Shown here in pieces: positions 42,477 through 43,804 of a stretch of DNA of 43,804 nucleotides. Both the position numbers and the translations under genes were made by a program. Origin of the DNA: Roseococcus sp. SDR (GTDB taxonomy: Bacteria; Pseudomonadota; Alphaproteobacteria; Acetobacterales; Acetobacteraceae); the NCBI RefSeq assembly GCF_019083995.1, contig NZ_JAHRCU010000029.1, positions 1-43,804 on the forward strand. The letters are read 5' to 3'. Position 1 is the first letter of the stretch; every line of letters begins with the position of its first letter. Below the pieces are notes generated by a model. That model was not told the origin of the DNA and did not search any database. It saw only the letters and a list, made by a program, of their open reading frames with translations.

Positions 42477-43604
42477 TCAGGCGGCGTCCAGCCGCAGCAC
42501 CCGCCCGCGCGATTCATCGGTGAGCAGCAGCAGGCCGCCATCGGGCGCGAAGAGCACCTGGCGCATGCGGGCGCGGCCCCAGAGCAGGCGCTCCTCCGCC
42601 ACCACCGAATCCCCCTCCATCTGCAGGCGCAGCAGGCCGGGCGTGTTCAGGCAGGCGATGTAGAGCGCGCCGCGCCAGAGCGGCTGGGCATGGGCGGGGG
42701 CGAAGTTGATGCCGGAGGGGCTGACGGAGGGCACCCAATGCCGCACGGGCTCGGTCAGGCCGGGGCCGGAGGTGCGGCCACCGGCGATCTGCCGGCCGGA
42801 ATACTCGCGGCCATAGGAGACATCGGGCCAGCCGAAATTGCGGCCGGGCTGGATGAGGTTCAGCTCATCCCCGCCGCGCGGGCCGAATTCGGCGACGAAG
42901 AGGCTGCCCGTCGCCGGGTTGAAGGCGATGCCCTGCGGGTTGCGGTGGCCATAGGTGAAGATCTCGCCGCGCAGCCCCGCCTGGCCGACGAAGGGATTGT
43001 CACGCGGGATCTCGCCCTGGCGGGTGAGGCGGATCACCTTGCCGGCCAGGTCATTCAGCTTCTGCGCGCGCTCGCGGCTGTTGTTGCGCTCGCCCGTCGT
43101 CAGGAAGAGATGCGCGCCATCGGGCGAGAAGGCGAGGCGGCCGCCGTAATGCAGGCGGCCGCGCTCCTGCGCGGGGGTCGCGTCCAGCACCGGGCGCACC
43201 GCCTCGAAGCCCTGGGCTGTGAGTCGCGCGCGGGAGAGGCGGGTGAGGACGCCGCCTTCCACGAGGGTCGCGGAGGTGAAGAAGACGTCCGACGTGGTCG
43301 CGAAATCGGGCGCGGGCTGCATGTCGAGCAGGCCGCCCTGGCCCTCGGCCACCACATCCGGCAGGCCGGCCAGCGGCGGCGAGAGCGTGCCGTCGGGCGC
43401 CATGATCCGGGCGCGGCCGGCGCGCTCGCTCAGCAGCAGGCGGCCATCGGGCAGGAAGCCGCCGCCCCAGGGGTTCTCGAGGCCGGCAGCGAGGACGCGC
43501 CAGCGGAAGGCGCCGCGCTCGCTGCGTTCGGTCTCGGCCTGGGCGTGAGCGATGCCGGGCGCGGCCAGCAGCGCGGCGAAGAGGGGGCGGCGAGGCAGCG
43601 TCAT
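42477..43604 (-). CDS. PQQ-dependent aldose sugar dehydrogenase-like protein
   Basis: This 375-residue exported six-bladed propeller of the glucose/sorbosone dehydrogenase family has signal MTLPRRPLFAALLAAPGIAHA. Diagnostic blocks are LENPWGGGFLPDGRLLLSER, GQGGLLDMQPAPDF, HYGGRLAFSPDGAHLFLTTGER, YGHRNPQGIAFNPATGSLFVAEFGPRGGDELN and GRNFGWPDVSYGREYSG. It would oxidise aldoses in the periplasm with PQQ. It is preceded by GGAG five bases before the ATG, and its stop is 39 bases before the amidase start, so possible co-transcription. Confidence 0.9.
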   Translation of the reverse strand: MTLPRRPLFAALLAAPGIAHAQAETERSERGAFRWRVLAAGLENPWGGGFLPDGRLLLSERAGRARIMAPDGTLSPPLAGLPDVVAEGQGGLLDMQPAPDFATTSDVFFTSATLVEGGVLTRLSRARLTAQGFEAVRPVLDATPAQERGRLHYGGRLAFSPDGAHLFLTTGERNNSRERAQKLNDLAGKVIRLTRQGEIPRDNPFVGQAGLRGEIFTYGHRNPQGIAFNPATGSLFVAEFGPRGGDELNLIQPGRNFGWPDVSYGREYSGRQIAGGRTSGPGLTEPVRHWVPSVSPSGINFAPAHAQPLWRGALYIACLNTPGLLRLQMEGDSVVAEERLLWGRARMRQVLFAPDGGLLLLTDESRGRVLRLDAA

Positions 43605-43744
43605 GGGAGCTCCAACGGGGTTGCGTTACAGATGGGGATGATTTGTGACGTGCCAGCGTTTCCCGACACGGGCCTCATGGTTTAAGCGGGGGCGCATGTC
43701 CGGCACTGCTGCGTGACGCGCGCGAACACGACACCACCCCGCCT

Positions 43745-43791
43745 GCGTGCCCGCACGCGCTTCGGCGCGCGGCGGCGCGTGGCCACGCGCC
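43745..43791. other. Cluster of GC palindromes at the right edge
   Basis: There are three adjacent dyads: GCGTGC-CC-GCACGC (43745-43758), GCGC-TTCG-GCGC (about 43757-43768) and the 18-bp perfect palindrome GGCGCGTGG/CCACGCGCC (43774-43791). There is no T-tract. It is probably an extragenic structured repeat or the transcript end of a gene beyond the window. Confidence 0.4.
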
Positions 43792-43804
43792 GGGAGCCGC
43801 AGCC

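Noticed and set aside
43682-43804. Possible 3' end of a minus-strand gene at the right edge (frame ending QQCRTCAPA)
   Set aside because: Only about 40 Arg-rich codons are visible, no family is recognisable, and the stretch is full of palindromes. It cannot be told from intergenic DNA.

Overview
The window reads as a chromosomal segment of a very GC-rich alphaproteobacterium. CtrA with its conserved phospho-acceptor Asp51, the aroA-cmk-rpsA gene order and a TIGR02300-type acidic protein all point to Alphaproteobacteria. The many solitary periplasmic solute receptors (TctC/Bug, TRAP, TauA-like, peptide-type) fit Acetobacteraceae of the Roseomonas kind; that placement is inference from gene content, not a database result. 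I see no phage genes, CRISPR array, rRNA or plasmid functions. One tRNA gene (Glu, TTC) is present.

Layout. 1-5113 (minus): the first codons of an IS5-like transposase at the left edge, then ctrA, rpsA, cmk and aroA. 5200-10777 (plus): a tightly packed run of a zinc-ribbon/acidic protein, an IalB-like exported protein, rlmN, an MFS transporter, a sulfotransferase-like gene and argG. 10858-12444: a paiB-like gene between inverted extragenic repeats, an SDR with an altered active site and tRNA-Glu. 12447-18346: a 3-hydroxyisobutyrate-dehydrogenase-like gene divergent from an orphan TctC receptor, a leucine-rich-repeat protein kinase, and a complete TauABC/SsuABC-like ABC transporter. 18502-23745 (plus): an acyl-CoA ligase, a 2-hydroxychromene-2-carboxylate isomerase-like protein and a TRAP transporter (dctPQM), which looks like an organic-acid or aromatic-acid uptake and activation module. 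23768-25106: two 115-bp structured direct repeats around a RibD-like/NIPSNAP gene pair, then a hairpin-rich terminator region. 25107-30155: ferredoxin-NADP reductase, GNAT, a 52-residue membrane peptide, a phytase-like esterase, an amidase and a second GNAT. 30238-36563: four glycosyltransferase-type genes in two divergent pairs. 36564-43604: a DadA-like oxidase, a peptide-type ABC receptor, an M81 (MlrC-like) metallopeptidase, a second amidase and a PQQ-type sugar dehydrogenase.

How it fits together. The left third is housekeeping and cell-cycle genes with classic translational couplings (ATGA/GTGA overlaps). The rest is accessory metabolism built around uptake systems with an adjacent degradative or activating enzyme. 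The most unusual signals are a perfect hairpin in the ctrA leader that encloses the likely ribosome-binding site, two families of structured extragenic repeats, a leucine-rich-repeat/kinase fusion lacking the HRD arginine, and a glycosyltransferase locus whose two large enzymes carry long N-terminal regions I cannot assign. I did not find a clearly new multi-gene defence or mobile system.
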